Shown here: positions 44,646 to 58,368 of the stretch, piece after piece
How positions within the stretch are numbered: position 1 is the stretch's first letter
Layout of the letters: each line of letters starts with the position of its first letter
Assembly (NCBI RefSeq): GCF_020171115.1
Contig: NC_058101.1
Location: forward strand, 137,824,001 to 137,888,000
Length of the DNA stretch: 64,000 nucleotides
DNA from: Neogale vison
Lineage: Eukaryota; Chordata; Mammalia; Carnivora; Mustelidae
Direction of reading: 5' to 3'
Notes under the pieces: model-generated
The model's database searches: none
The model's input: only the letters and a program-made list of their open reading frames with translations
What the model was told of the DNA's origin: nothing
Made by a program: the position numbers and the translations under genes

Positions 44646-44850
44646 GTGGAAAACAGCATGAACATTCCTCAAAAAATTAAAATAGAAATACCATATGATC
44701 CAATAATTCCACTATTGGGTATTTGTCCAGAGAAAATAAAAACACTAATTCAAAAACACATATGCATCTGTATGTTTATTACAGTATTATTTACAATAGA
44801 CAAGACATGGAAGCAACCTAGGTGCCTATCAATAAATAAATGCAATTTGT
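44646..44850 (+). pseudogene. L1 ORF2 remnant (C-terminal region)
   Basis: Frame containing IPYDPIIPLLGICPE, the conserved L1 C-terminal motif (YDPAIPLLGIYP-like), followed by WKQPRCLSINK. It then runs into an (ATTT)n patch at 44850-44870 and loses similarity. Confidence 0.75.
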
Positions 44851-45357
44851 TTATTTATTTATTTATTTATAATAGGCCAGACTCAGAAGCAACCAAATAT
44901 TCTTCACTAGGTGAATAGATAAGTAATATTACTTAGTGGAAAAAAGCCAGGCTGAGAAGTCTATACACTCCCATGATTCCAACTATGGTATTTTAAAAAT
45001 GATAAAGTATAGAGATAATGAAAATATTAATAGCCTAGCAGGAGTTAGAGGCATGGGAGGGACAAGAAGGCAAAGCACAGAGAATTTTTAGGGCAGTGAA
45101 ACTATTCTCTGTGATACTGCAATGATGGCCATATATCATTATATGAGTTGTCCAAACTCATAAAATGTACGGAAACAAGAGTGAAACTTAAACTATGAAC
45201 TTTGGTTGATTATAATGTATCAATGTAGGTCTATCAGTTGTAATAAATGATATCAGTCTGGTAGGGGATGCTGATAATGGGGGTTGCTATGCATATGTAT
45301 GGGCAAGAGGTATATGGGAATCTCTGTGTCTTCCTCCTAAATTTTCTGTGAACCTAA

Positions 45358-45687
45358 ACTTGCTTATTATGCTGAGTGAAATAGGTCAAGCAGAGTCAAT
45401 TACCATATGATTTCACTTACTTGTGGAGCATAAGGCATAACATGGAGGACATCGGAGCAGAGAAGTGAGTTGGGGGAAACTGGAGGGGCAGAAAAACCAT
45501 GAGAGACTGTGGACTCAGAAAAAAACTGAGGGTTTTGGAGGGGAAGGGGTTGGGCGGTTCGGTGAGCCTGGTGGTGGGTATTAAGGAGGGCAAGTATTGC
45601 ATGTAGCACTGGGTGTGGTGCATAAACAATGAATTCTGGAACACTGAAAAGGAATAACTAAATTAAATTAAATTAAAAAAAAAAAAA
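45358..45687 (+). mobile_element. Carnivore L1 3'-end fragment
   Basis: TTATTATGCTGAGTGAAATAGG (end of ORF2), GGAGCATAAGGCATAACATGG, ACCATGAGAGACTGTGGACTC, GGTGGTGGGTATTAAGGAGG, GAGCACTGGGT-like GTAGCACTGGGTGTGGTGC, ending (AAATT)n and poly(A). It sits at the very end of the older L1MA-like 3'UTR. Confidence 0.85.
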
Positions 45688-46754
45688 AGCAAGAGGTGAA
45701 GCAATCTACCTGGCACATAAACTTATGACTGGGAGGAAAACACAATTTTATTATTCAAAAACACTATGCATTTCCTCTTGTTTTCTATCCATCAAGAATA
45801 AAATATAATAAAAAGTAAGACAACATATTATTAGTGATCTCTACATTTTCGTTGTGTTACCACCACCAGTTGGGTTACTTCCTTCATAATGAATGAGTAA
45901 ACCTTGCCTGCCTATAAGGTATGTCTAAAGTACTCACTGTCACTTAATCTCTGTAATTGCACAGCAGGGCAAAAATGAAACATCAAAAAAAAACTAGAAA
46001 CTAAAGTAGATATTAATTATAATTAAGATGCCAAAATTGTCATTTTGAGCAAAGTGGTTTAGCAGTGTGTCCTCACCATCACCCACACGTAGTCCCTATG
46101 ATGTTTGAGTGGGCCTGATGTATCTCAAGTCCACATGTTTTACTTGTATACTGAGGCTATATATAACTGAAAGAATGTTAGCAGTAAAAACTCAACTTGT
46201 TCTGAAATTTATGAGAGGGTAATAAATTGCATTATACAGTGATCTCTTCTAGCAGTAAATTGTAGTTTACTCTTTATCATGTGTTTCTCTGCCCCAACAG
46301 GGTAACATATTTCCTTATCAGTTTTTAGAAATAAATCTATGAAAGTGTTACAACAAAAGTTCATGAGCCATGATTAGTTTTCCATCATCCTTGATTTTCT
46401 TCTTCACTCAGCCCCTTCTATCATGCCATATAGATAGATAGATAGATAAGTTTCATAATAGCTTATTAGATATAATTCTTCATATTTTTATGTTTTATTT
46501 TATGGATATATTTTCTGCTTTCCTTTTTCTCTTTAGTATCATGACTTTAAGGTCAGATGTATGAAAGCTATGAAAAAATATTTGATGTGGTATATATCAT
46601 TCAAAATCTTAAAATGCTATGTAAATTTAACACTGCCTTGAAATGTTCTAAGTGACCTTGGATACAAGCCCAATTGTGCTGAAAATAATGATAAACATTA
46701 ATTTACAATATCTAGCATCTTCCTACACTTTGTCTTGAATCTTGAGGAATTTCT
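45688..46754. other. Unique-looking DNA, no gene seen
   Basis: No repeat recognised except (GATA)5 at 46430-46449. No coding signal. Confidence 0.5.
46430..46449. repeat. (GATA)n microsatellite
   Basis: Five GATA units. Confidence 0.9.
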
Positions 46755-46943
46755 TTTTTTTTTAAGATTTTATTTATTTGAAGAGAAAGAGCAAGAGAAA
46801 GAACACAACCAGGGGGAGTGGGGGAGGGAGAAGCAGGCCTTCAACAGAGGAGGAAGTCCAACGTGGGGCTCAATCCCAGGACCCGGGGATCATGATCTGA
46901 GCTGAAGGCAGACACTTAACAACTGAGCCATCAAGGTACCCCA
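46755..46943 (-). mobile_element. Can-SINE, antisense, older body with clear duplication
   Basis: TTTTAAGATTTTATTTATTTG to GAGCCATCAAGGTACCCC. Exact 17-base AATCTTGAGGAATTTCT at 46738-46754 and 46944-46960. Confidence 0.95.
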
Positions 46944-46960
46944 AATCTTGAGGAATTTCT

Positions 46961-49900
46961 AATGAAACTGCAACATAGAAAATCTTGAACCTAATTAAAA
47001 AAAAAAAAAGTGACACACTTTTTTAGGCACTCTATTTTTAAGTGGTTTTATTTCATTTCCCTTTATATTAAGGGGAATGGCTTAAATAACTTTTGCCATC
47101 ATGATGAAACCATATTTTTCCAAGTACCATATTTATTAAGTCATCTGTCAGAAATGTGGTAGGCATAATTCTATTCCTCAGATTTCACTTGCTGGTCTAC
47201 AAAGACTATTCATCAACTATTTTTTACATAGATGTGTGTTTATGCATTAAGTGTCTCTGATGTATGTATGAAGTTTGAGGAATTCTTGGTGGGAATAGAA
47301 ATCAGCAAACATAGCTAAAATTGTTTAAGAAAGGAAGACAGTAACTTAAAAGATGAAAATATAACATTGAAAAGGTTTTAAAATCCACCAGTTATATTTT
47401 TTATTTGAATGATGTAATGGAGGAATGCTGTTACTTTTTATAGTTTTGAATTAGGTAGTCATTGCCTTAAAAGATCAAGTCACAATTGAGATCACAGGAA
47501 AATTTTAATGTAAGATTTTAATATTTTTGATTTAGTGACTATGTCCTTGACTTAGTAATGAAAGTTCTGTGCAAAGTAGTAAGGTAAACTTTCATTTTTT
47601 AAAAATTAGTATCCTGAAATTGTTTAGTGTCAAGTTAAGAAATATGAAATATGGATTTCAATGTTGTTATCCTTGTGTTAAGTCATCATTTTTCACATTT
47701 CAGTTTTTGCTTATTTGACTTTTAATACATTTTGTAAAATAAGCATTTTTCTTAGAGTATCTTACTAGTTCATTACCTAGTCTAGGACTATAGCTGCTTA
47801 TGAAAAACTGTTTTTTCTGCCTAAGTAATCTATATAAAGTTAAAATTTTCAAATTGATTATTAGTAACACTTTTATGTATTAATAATGAAGATAAAAGTA
47901 TTTAGAAGGGACCAAGGCTTAAACATTATATTACTCTTTATACGGCAGGAATTGCACTTTTGGAATCCTCTTTAGTACAAAAATATAAATAATTACCCAA
48001 TGAAATTTTTGATCTGTCAACATATTTATGAACAGATGGCTTGTGTGAATATATAAATAATTTAATAATTATTTCCCCAAACATGATATGTTCCTTCTTA
48101 AATTCTGCTACCATATTTTAAAAGTAGTTTTATTTCTTTGGTCTATTTGATTTTGGCTCTTAATTTTTTAAATGGTATTTATTTGCTAACCACCTACAGT
48201 TACTCTTCCAGGAATGAGACTTATGTCCATATGCCAAGAGGCAGTCTCTATATTTATTCTGGTCCTTTTGGATCAGTATCTGAAAAGGAACAGTCCCTAG
48301 ATACTGAAGGAGAATTAAGTGTATTCTCTTGTCTATTCTCTCTTAAAACAGTTTTCTTCAGTTACACCCAGATGTCCTTTATACCTTGTAATTCCCACCA
48401 GTATGGAACCATGATGATTACATCTTTGGTTCCTGATTGAAATCCAGGTGCTCTGATGACATTATTCCCACAGCTTATTCCAAAATATTGTTTAGCTTTC
48501 TTCTGGATATTAATTTGTTCCATCCACTTATCCTTATTGACCAATAGTCAAATGCTATAGTCATAGTCAGATATTTGACTATGGGTTCTTTTTGGAGGCA
48601 TATGAATTAAATATTTCCTCTCTTCTTTACTGACATAGGCAAATGGTAATTTTATAAAGTCATTAATGTATATTTGAAATTCTAACAGATTTGGCATAAT
48701 TTGGAGGGACACCTGGGTTAATATTTTTGTTGTTGTCAGCATGTAGGCTAATTTATATACTTCAAATTTACTTGAACATATTCTCATTTTTAAGTTTCCG
48801 AGTTTAGAAATAAGATTGCCTCTGCAATAAAGACTCCTGTTTGCTCCTTTGTAAGATCACTACTATAGTAGAATGCTTTGTTTTGATCACTAATACTCCC
48901 ACATTAACATCAGACAAAAACAGGTGATATTGAGATATAAGGAAAATTAGAGGGTTTGAGAAATAGATTGTGGCTACAATGGAGGAATAATCATAAACTG
49001 GAGAGTGGTTAGCTTGTCCAAGGGAAAAAAGACAAAGATAAATGGAAAGAGAAAGGCTTAGATGGGTCTGCCCACCTTATACTGAAGATTGGATTAAGAT
49101 AGTAAGTCATTTATTGAAAACAAGAGAAAGATTTTAATAAACGTGAAAAGTTACCAGCTATAGAAAGGGAAGTATAAGTAGGACTAAGAAAAACTTACTG
49201 ATTTGGTATTAAGAAAAGGTATGGGAGATCAGTTTCACCATTTTAAAAGAATTTGTTATAAGCATAAGAGACAAAATGTAGGTAATATACGCTATTTATT
49301 CATTTAAATATCTTATAGGGAATAATTGAGGAAAGTAGAATTTTAATTGGATGAATTTTAAGATTAAAAGTGTTTTTTTCTTAAAGAAAATGAAATAATC
49401 AATTTAGTAGAGATTAATACCCACTTAAGGTGTAATAAGTAGACAATATAATTAACAGAATAGGATATGCTAGAAAGAAAAAGGGAATGTAATAAAAACA
49501 AATGGCAATAGAGTTGACAAGATGAAATTGGTGTTCAGAAAAGAAAAAATGAGAAACATATTTTTGCATTACTAGAATGTCTAAATTTGTCATTTAAAAT
49601 TAATTCTGTTCTCTCAATTTTTGACACAGTAACCTGGAAAATAGTACATAAATCAAATTTATAACTATCCAGTGAATCTTCAAATTAGACATAGGGAAAC
49701 AAACATTCTAATGTTTAATTTCTTCAAATCACCTGAAAAAGCAGATATGGGATAGGAAAGCCAAGGAACATTAGAAAAATTGGCTTTTTAACCTCATCTG
49801 CAACTTGCCAGTTACAGAATTCTGAGAACCTTGAACTAATGTATAGAAAACATAGTTTATCTGCCCTGGGTCTTACATAAAAGAGAATACTTCCATGTGA

Positions 49901-51782
49901 TTACTATTAGTTGTATATATTTATAAACAGTAGTTAAATATACTTCCAGGCAACATAAAAATAAGATGAGTGTGAATGGATCCACTAACAAAAATAAGTA
50001 ACGAATAATTAGCAATGCCACTGAAGGCTTCTGAATCTCTCTCCTTGGTGACATTCCTTCACTCTTACTGAGATATAACTATATATCATGTGTTTATCAT
50101 TCCCTCGCCTTTATATAGTTTAACATATATGTGTGAATTGCTAAAATAGGCATAAGTGTGTATGTATTCTTAAATAATGTGGCCAGAAATTCCCATTGTA
50201 TTTAACAGTTATTCAGTTAAAAAGCAACTTACAGAATAGTTTAACACTCAATAGTGTGCTTTTAGTATGCATTCATGTTAATGTCTGTTGCTGTAGGTCA
50301 TACTATGATCATTTGATGTTATTATATGTTAGTTACTATCCATTCTTTTTAGGACATTTGGGAATTTCTTATATTTGGTTTTATGAGCAATATTAATATG
50401 CATATTTTAAAAACAAGTCTGCATGTTCTCCAGTATAAGTGTATTTAGTCTGTATACCTCACAAAGCAGTTGCTGGGACATGAAATTTTAACAGCTTTAT
50501 GATTCCTTGATTTCTTCTAAGTTATTTTTTTGTATTCAGAAGAATATAATTTTTCCTTGTCCTTTGCTCTTCTATGTACATTTTTTAATGACTTTGCAAA
50601 TTCCACAAAATTTCTATTGCAATTATAGTTAGAATTTTATCAAATGGGTATATCTAAAAAACTAACATCTTCACTTTGATAATTCCTTTATATGAAGATA
50701 GCATATATTTTCTATATTTATGTACTTTCACAATATATATTCAAGGGCATGCTCCAAGTTATTTATTTTACTGATTCACTGAAGGCAGAATTCTCCCCTC
50801 AAACAACTTGGAAGCTTTAAGTTCAATAATGTGTAAAGCAAAGACTGAGACCTCTAAAAGAATGGGCCTACTGCTGCTTAGATTCAGACTGTCTGGCAAT
50901 ATCACTCACCATTTTGTCATACTTGCCCATTTCACCTCCAGTAAGCCCAAATGATGACCTAGGGAAATTCCAGCCCCACTACCCATCTTTCTGTGATTAC
51001 TTATAGAATGTTGTTTGCAGTACCTTAATTGATCTCTGTGATGACCAGGTGAATATGATGATGCTGAACTTCTGCAGTACACTGAGAGCAACCCAGTGTT
51101 AAAGTCTTGATCATTTTGTGATTCAAAGTGCCAGTATTCAGTAGTCAGGTGTTCTCTAGATTTTTGAGATACTGTCAATTCAGATTTTACTAAAAATAAA
51201 TTTAAATTGGAATCCTCCCAAAATTTGTAAATTGACCATACACTATAAGATGACAAATTTTCTTTAATATATTTCATACTTCCCCACTTATCTTTCAAGT
51301 AAGTTTGTTTCTTTTCCTAGTCTAGTATTTAGACTTTTGTTTACTACTCTAAAAATTTTTAAATGAGCTCCGGAATATCTGTGTCTGTTTTTATAAGCTC
51401 AGGGAGAAATCTCATTATTGCAAAGAGCAAGAAACAAATATTAAACATTCTCCCTACTTTGAATCACCTTAGTGTTAAGGGTAGAAGAATTACCTGTCAA
51501 GTAATGCTAAATCAAGTTGGGAGAAAACCTGTAATAACTTCTGTTTTCTCCTTAAGGTCATTATGTCCATGTTGTCCTCAAAAATTTTCTTGCATTTTCT
51601 CCTTATCTGAACTCTTAATTATTATTAATGAAATTACATTTTTACTTTTATTACCTCTTCATCCCATTTAATATTATTATGTTTTATGTATAATTTACGT
51701 ATTTTAACATTTACGATTAAATTTGGATTTTCTTCTGTGGTATTTAAACAACGAAGTGTGTTTAGTTTAGTTTAGTTTGTTT
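46961..51782. other. Repeat-poor unique block, no certain gene
   Basis: About 4.8 kb with no SINE or L1 that I recognise. Longer open stretches are 100 codons at 48138-48440 (plus), 60 and 79 codons at 48362-48787 (minus) and 130 codons at 50906-51298 (minus). The last ends just before a donor-like ATG|GTGAGT on the minus strand, but no acceptor or domain is evident. These could be chance, or relics of an ancient retroelement. Confidence 0.45.
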
Positions 51783-51965
51783 GTTTTTAAGATTTTATTT
51801 ATTTGAGGAAGAGAGTGCAAATGAACATAAGCAGGGAGAGGAGCAAAGGAAGAGGGACAAGCAGAGAACGTGACCTGAGGCCGGGCTAGATCCCACAACT
51901 CCAAGACAACCTGAGTCAAAATCAAGAGTCGGACACTAAACTGACAGAGCCACTAAGGTGCCCCT
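51783..51965 (-). mobile_element. Old Can-SINE, antisense
   Basis: GTTTTTAAGATTTTATTTATTTGAGG to GAGCCACTAAGGTGCCCC, diverged middle. Preceded by (TTTAG)n at about 51759-51778. Confidence 0.85.
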
Positions 51966-54900
51966 AAGTATGATTTATAGGTAAATAATTTAATAAGAAA
52001 AAAAACAAGAACTGTAATTTATCTCAAGACTTGTGTTATTACTCTAAAGAGATTTTATTCTGATTTGTAATGTTACTTTTTAATAAGTAATAAGTTTCAA
52101 GTATTCTAAATCTATTTTGAACATCTTGTAAACACATCTTAATTCTAATTCTAGTTATTTGGGTTTTCTGTCAAAATTCACTAGAAATGAAAATAGATTA
52201 ACAAGAGGTAGATTATAAATTTGAGAATCATCTCAAGCCTTCTATAGTATCAGAATTCTGAATGAAAAAACACTTTTTATAATGTATTGATTAATGCTTT
52301 TTCAGTTGTTGGCATTCCTCTATGCTTATGGGGAGACACAGATCTCTTGTCACTAGAGGCCGACAGAATAGCAGGTGGTCATTTTCCCTGCTGCTTGTAA
52401 CTGTCAGTACTTGGCTTTTGGGCTATAAGTCTACTCCAAATGTTTGTGAAGGATTAGAAATACTGTTTCCAAGCTGTGATCAGGGTAGTCTGTTTTTATT
52501 TTTTGTTTGTTTGTTTTTTCTAAGGGCAACTACAGCTATGTGTATAGTAGATGAAAGAAGTATGCTATATTCTTACAAATCATGAAATGTGCTCTTTACT
52601 ACAGAACGAGCACCTATCTCTCATTCATTGCTTTATGAGTCCCCAACTTAGAATGCCACACTCATTTTATAACAAAAATTAAACATAAAAATGTAATATT
52701 TTGGGCAAAGCTCTTCAAGAAAACATTAATAACAGGAAGCAGGCATCTTACATAAAAAAATTACATCTATTGCAGTCCAAATGAAATAAATATCTATGCA
52801 TGATAGGGAGAGGTGATCTTCAAATTGAAAGCTGATAATAAAGAAAATTTAAGATCCTCAACTAACTTCCTCTGCAAGGTCAGCACCACAAAGAATGAGA
52901 GAAGAATGGGAAATAAGGAAAAATGAGAAAAAAAAATCCCTTTATGGGGTTTGCAGTGGATTTAATAAATAAGCTAGGTGATGATGACAAATAGAAAATC
53001 AACAGCAAGTACTGGTGTTACTACTGACCACAAGTGAATGTTGGCTTCTTCAATTGAATAATGAAATAGCAGAGGCTATCTACAGAGAATTCGCAGCAAA
53101 AATAGAAACAGCATATTTATTATGAATAATATATACTGCCTGAAATAAGAAGAAACCTTTCTGGAGTGACTAAGAATTCCCTGAGCCCTCATTACTTGAG
53201 TCAACATGAAGAAAAGAGGAAAACTGGATGAACATTTCTTTCCATTTGAATGAAAAAGTAAAAAAAAAAAAAGAAAAAGAAAAGAAAAAACATGGTTTGG
53301 CCTTTTTGAGATTCTCTGCTTTTTAAAGGATGTTTTGAATTCATCAACCCTAAGAGCATGTTACAAGAAGCACTGCATTTTTATCTTCAATTTCTAATCC
53401 CATGTTTACTTTCATTTATGAGTGTCCCCATGTGTTATTGTAGATTTGACATAGCCATTTGAGACCTGGCAAGCTTTCGATAGAGGATTATGGGAGCAAA
53501 GAAACAGGTAAAGATCACAGTTGCATTATAATCTATCCTACATATTTAATAGATACATGGATAGAGTTTCCAATAATAAGTAATTTTCACAAATTCACTC
53601 TAATGGGCAAATGGGTCAATATGTATATGGCTCCCAATTCCAGACCAACATAACTCCCATATTGCTTCTATTCACATGTTTCATATTAACTTTTAATTCT
53701 AAGGATCTGGAGATACTATTTTCTTATTAATGGCCTTCAATTTGGATTTACATAAACTTTAAATGTGTTTTTGTACTACTCTTTCAAGATACTCAGGTGT
53801 TTAAGAGTTTTTTGAATAGCTGAGCTGTAAGAACTTCACACCATTGAGACATTCCACTCTCAAGTTTTGTTTTCAGCCTGAAAAACAAGTCTCTTCCTTT
53901 TACTATCCTGAAATTTTCTGTTCTTTAGAAGTAATTCACTCTTTGTGAACAATAGACAAAGCAGTGAGTTATTTGAGTTAACAGGTTTGTGGCTGACAAA
54001 ATAAACACAGTATGGGTAGGATTGGTTTGAGTAGTTAAGTGTATGTATTTCAAAGCATGGAAAGCTACTCACTTTCAATTGACTTACAAACTTTTTTCAT
54101 ATTTTTGCACACACACACATGCACACAGCATTTCTCCTATACCAGCATTTCTATAAGCAGGGAGGGCTGTTGAGGAAGAGAGCATAAATATTGGCATCAA
54201 TTATAGAAATAGATGTAGGGTAATTTACACTCTCCATCCTGATGATCTGAATGTCTCTGCTAAATTTAGTGAGGAATATAGATTTACTTCATCAGACCAG
54301 TCCCAAGGAAGTATTTACACTTTTCCTAAAGTCTTCTGTAGATCTTAAACTACTCACAGAATTTTAATGATAGAGCTAAAGCATAACAATTCTATTATCA
54401 AAATTTCCAGAATTCCAATCTGTTTGTGAAACAGAGAAAAGCCTAAGTTCTTTTTGCTGTTGTTTAATATTCATAAGTTATTTATATTTATTCACTTAAA
54501 GTATAGAGACACAGTCATGGTTTCTGTTCTGGACAAAAATAAGATGTGCTGTTTTACCTCTGTTATATAACAATGAAATTAAGACTAGAATACATTTTCC
54601 ACTAGATCTGATATCAGGCAAAATGATGAGGTCTAAAAAGTAGTCATTACTTTTCTAAAATTCAGTTTTTTCCCAGGTATTTATTGCCATCATGGATCAA
54701 CATTTCAGCAACTAAATGTAACTTTTCCAAGCAATTGACCATACTCACCATACTCACCAGACCTTATCAAATTTTCACCCTTAATAAACTTTATCTTTCT
54801 TATGCCTTATTCTCTTTGATAGTCTTTCCAAATTTTACATAGAGGGTAATCTTATACGTTGTACATTTAAAAAACTAAGACACAGAAGATAAGTAATTCA

Positions 54901-55424
54901 CATAAAGACAGCACTACAAGTGATGGCAGAACTGGGACTAGAAACTCGGGCTATATTGTTACTTGTCCACTCGAGGCATTCAGAAACCTTCTAAGTAAAA
55001 TACTTTTTACCAAAAAATCATTGATGATGCTAATGGTTCCAGACAGTACAAAATGTGGGGCTGATCATCTGCAACCAGAAAACCTCAAGTTTCTACTGCT
55101 TAACTCTGTACTTGATAGTAGAATAAATCAGTTCTAATAGCAAAATATCTTCAAGACTATAACCCAAAAATTTAAAAAAAGTAACTGGAGAGGTATTGTA
55201 AGGTAGAGAAATACGTATAAATCTGTGTTGAATATTAGGATATAGCTAGTAAACACTCTGCCAAGAACAGAAGTGTAGAGATAAGCAGGTCATGAACATT
55301 TCAAGAAGCTACTGTTAATACTGGTTACATTTTCCTTATACTGGAATTTATTTTGTTTATTATCAGATACCAATTGCAGAAATTTTCTCAGTAGGAAAAC
55401 TTTCCTCAAAATAAGAGTTTTCTT
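51966..55424. other. Repeat-poor unique block, no gene seen
   Basis: About 3.5 kb. A/G-rich patch at 53262-53290 and a short CA run at 54108-54127. Open stretches reach 87 codons (52322-52585) without domains or splice context. Confidence 0.45.
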
Positions 55425-58368
55425 GAGGGGGTAAAGGGAAGATGGTGGAGTAAAAGGATCTTAAGCTCACCTCTTCCCAAGACAAACAGTAGTAGGTCTA
55501 TGCCAAGACACGTAATAATTAAAATGACAAGAATTAAGGAAAAAAAAAAAAACACACTAAAAGCCACAAGAGAAAAACAAATGTTATAAAAAAGAAAACC
55601 TCTTAAGTCTATCAACAGATTTTTTTTTCTTAGCAGAAACTTTGCATTACAGAAAAAAGTGGCATGATATATTCAAACTGCTGAAAGGAAGGAAACTATG
55701 ACCAATAATACTCTACCTGCCAAGGTTATTCAGAATTGAAGGAGAAAGAAAGAGTTTCCTAGGTAAACAAAAATTAAAGGAGTTAATTATCACTAAAATG
55801 ACTTTATCAAAAATGCTCCAAGGACTTCTCCAATGAAAAGAAAAGACCATAACTAGAAATAGGAAAATTATGAAACGAAAAAATTTTATCAGTAAAGTCA
55901 AATATATCAATCATTTACAAATTGACAGTTAAAACAACAAAGTGAAATCAATTATCTCTACAGAAATTAAGAAACATACAAAAAATGTGTAAAATATGAC
56001 ATTGTATACATTAAAAAGGAGAGGAGAGTTAAAATGTAACCCTTTAGGAATGTGTTTGAACTTAAGTGACCATCAACTTGATATAGACTGCTATAAACAT
56101 AGGGAGGATGTTATATATAGACCTCAAGGTAGTCACAGACCAAAAGCCTATAATAGATAAACAATAAAAAAGAGAAAGGAATCCAATCATAACACAAAAT
56201 GACAAGAAAGGAAGAAGGAAGGAACAGGGAGTAAGTACAAAAACAACCAAAAGGGGTGCCTCAGTGGCTCAGTGGGTTAAAGCCTCCACCTTCAGCTCAG
56301 GTCATGATGCCAGGGTCCTGGGATCGAGGCCTGCGTCGGGCTCTCTGCTAAGCAGGGAGCCTGTTTCCTCTTCTCTCTCTGCCTGCCTCTCTGCCTACTT
56401 GTGATCTCAGTCAAATAAATAAATAAAATCTTTAAAAAAAAAAAAACAGAAAACAATGAACAAAATGACAAAAAGCAGATACCTATCAGTAATTACTATA
56501 AATGTAAATTGATTTAATGTCCTAATCAGAAAACAGAATGATTGAATGGATGAAAAATCCATTTCTATGCTTTCTGCAAGAGACTTATAGACCAAAAGAA
56601 ACATGCAGACTGAAAGTCAAGGGATGAAAAAAGATAATACCTGCAAATAAAATAAAATTAAAAAAAAAAAGAAGAGGCGAGGTAAGCAGTACTTATATGA
56701 GATAACATAGACTTTAAAGATTCTAACAAGAGACAAAGAAAAGGGCATTGCATAATGATAAAGGTAACAATCCAACAAGAGGATATAACAATTGTAAATA
56801 CTTATTTTGCACCCATTATAGGAACACCTAAATATATAAGGCAGATACTAATGGAAAAAGGACAAATTAATAGTAACAGTAATTCTAGTGGACTTCAACA
56901 CACTACTTAAATCAATGGATATACTATCCAGACTGAGTAAAATCAATAAGGAAACAGTGGTTTTGAGTAACATTAAACCAGATAGACCTAACAGATATAA
57001 ACAGAACATTCCATCCCTAAATAGCCATATACATTGCTTTCAAGGGTACTTAAACTTTCTCCAGCATATGAACTGTGCTAGACTACAAAATGTCTTAACA
57101 AATTCAAGAAGACTGGAATCATATCAAGCATCTTCACCAACCACAATAGTATGAAACTAGAAATCAACTAAAAGAAGAACTTGAAAGAACACAAACATGA
57201 GAAGAAAAAAAAGATGTTATTAAACAACCATGGGTCAATAAGAAATCAAAGAAGAAATACAAAAATATATGGAGACAAATAAAAATGGAAACACATCTGT
57301 TCAAAATCTTTGAGAAATAGAAAATACAGTTCTAAGAAGTAAGTTTGTAACTGGACAGGTCTACCTAAAGAAAAAAGAAAAATCTCAATCTAACTTTATA
57401 CCTAAAGGAACTAGGAAATGAATAAAGCCCAAAGTTTGTAGAAGGAAGGAAATAGTAAGTTATAATAATCAAAACAGTATGATTCTAATATAAATATAAA
57501 CCTATAGATCAATGGAACAAACTAGAGAACACAGAAATAACCATACACATATGGTCAATTAATTTACAATAAAAGCGCCAAGAATATAAAATGAAAAAAG
57601 AACAGTCTCTTCAATAAAAAGCACTGGGGAAAATGGACCACTACCTTATACCATGTACAAAAATCAACTCATAATGGATTAAAGACTTGAACAGAAGGCC
57701 TGAAACAGTAAGACTACTAGGAAAAAACACAAGCAATAAGCTTCTCAATATACACCTTTGGGATGAACTTTTGGATTTAACACCAAAAATAAAGGCAGAA
57801 AAAACAAAGATTAACTAATGTAACTACATTGAAACTAAAACTTCTGCACAGCAAAGGACACCATCAATAAAATGAAAATATAACCAATGGAATGAGAGAA
57901 AATATTTGTAAATCATATATATATAATACAGGGCTAATACCCAAAATATATAAAGAATCTGCATAACTCAACAACAAAAAAACAAAAAGTGTATATAATT
58001 TAAAAAATAAACAGAGATTCTAAATGGACATTTTACAAAGAAAATATATAGATGGCCAACAAGTACATGAAGTATTGTTCAACATCACTAATCATCAGGG
58101 AAATACAAATCAAAATCACAATGAAATATGACTTAATCCCTGTTAGAATGGCTGTTATCAAAAAGTAATAAAAAGTGTTGGACTGCATGTGAAGAACAGG
58201 GAAACTTTCATTCTGTTGGTGGGAATATAAATTGGAGCTAGCTAGGGAGAATAGCATGGAAGTTCCCCCCCCAAAAAAAAATCAAAAATAGAAATACCGT
58301 ATAATCCAGCAAGTCCACATCTAGGTATTTATCCAAAGCGAACAAAACACTAATTCAGAAAGATATTT
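55425..58368 (+). mobile_element. L1 with internal deletions, no reverse transcriptase
   Basis: Starts with an L1 5'-end-like GGGGGTAAAGGGAAGATGGTGGAG and CTTAAGCTCACCTC. It then jumps to ORF1 (GCATGATATATTCAAACTGCTG, CTCTACCTGCCAAGG), inter-ORF DNA and the ORF2 endonuclease region (56.9-57.45 kb). Near 57457 it jumps from GAAGGAAGGAAATAGTAAG to TAATAATCAAAACAGTATG, skipping the reverse transcriptase. It continues to the C-terminal region (CTAGGTATTTATCCAAAGCG) and stops at about 58368 without a 3'UTR. One SINE at 56253. Confidence 0.82.
56253..56445 (+). mobile_element. Can-SINE, near young consensus
   Basis: GGGGTGCCTCAGTGGCTCAG, CCTGGGATCGAGGCCTGC, CTCTGCCTGCCTCTCTGCC, AAATAAATAAATAAAATC tail. 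Flanked by A-rich L1 DNA, so the duplication is unclear. Confidence 0.94.

Larger units (their letters stand above)
40902..45357 (+). mobile_element. Old L1, ORF2 to complete 3'UTR (L1MA-like)
   Basis: Starts in the region before ORF2 endonuclease end (ATAGGAGCACCTATATATAAAGG), goes through endonuclease, reverse transcriptase (42.3-43.0 kb) and C-terminal region (44.1-44.9 kb). It then reaches a 3'UTR with CCAAACTCATAAAATGTACGG, GACTTTGGT-like, CAATGTAGGTCTATCAGTTG, GGGGATGCTGATAATGGGGG and TTCTGTGAACCTAAACTTGC. That 3'UTR is of the L1MA8/9 kind as I recall. Interrupted by an 89-bp L1 tail (41168-41256), SINEs at 41810, 42979 and 43218, and a CA microsatellite. Dead copy. Confidence 0.85.

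Noticed and set aside
44310..44672. 120-codon minus-strand frame
   Set aside because: Antisense of L1 ORF2; valine/phenylalanine-rich from an A-run on the other strand.
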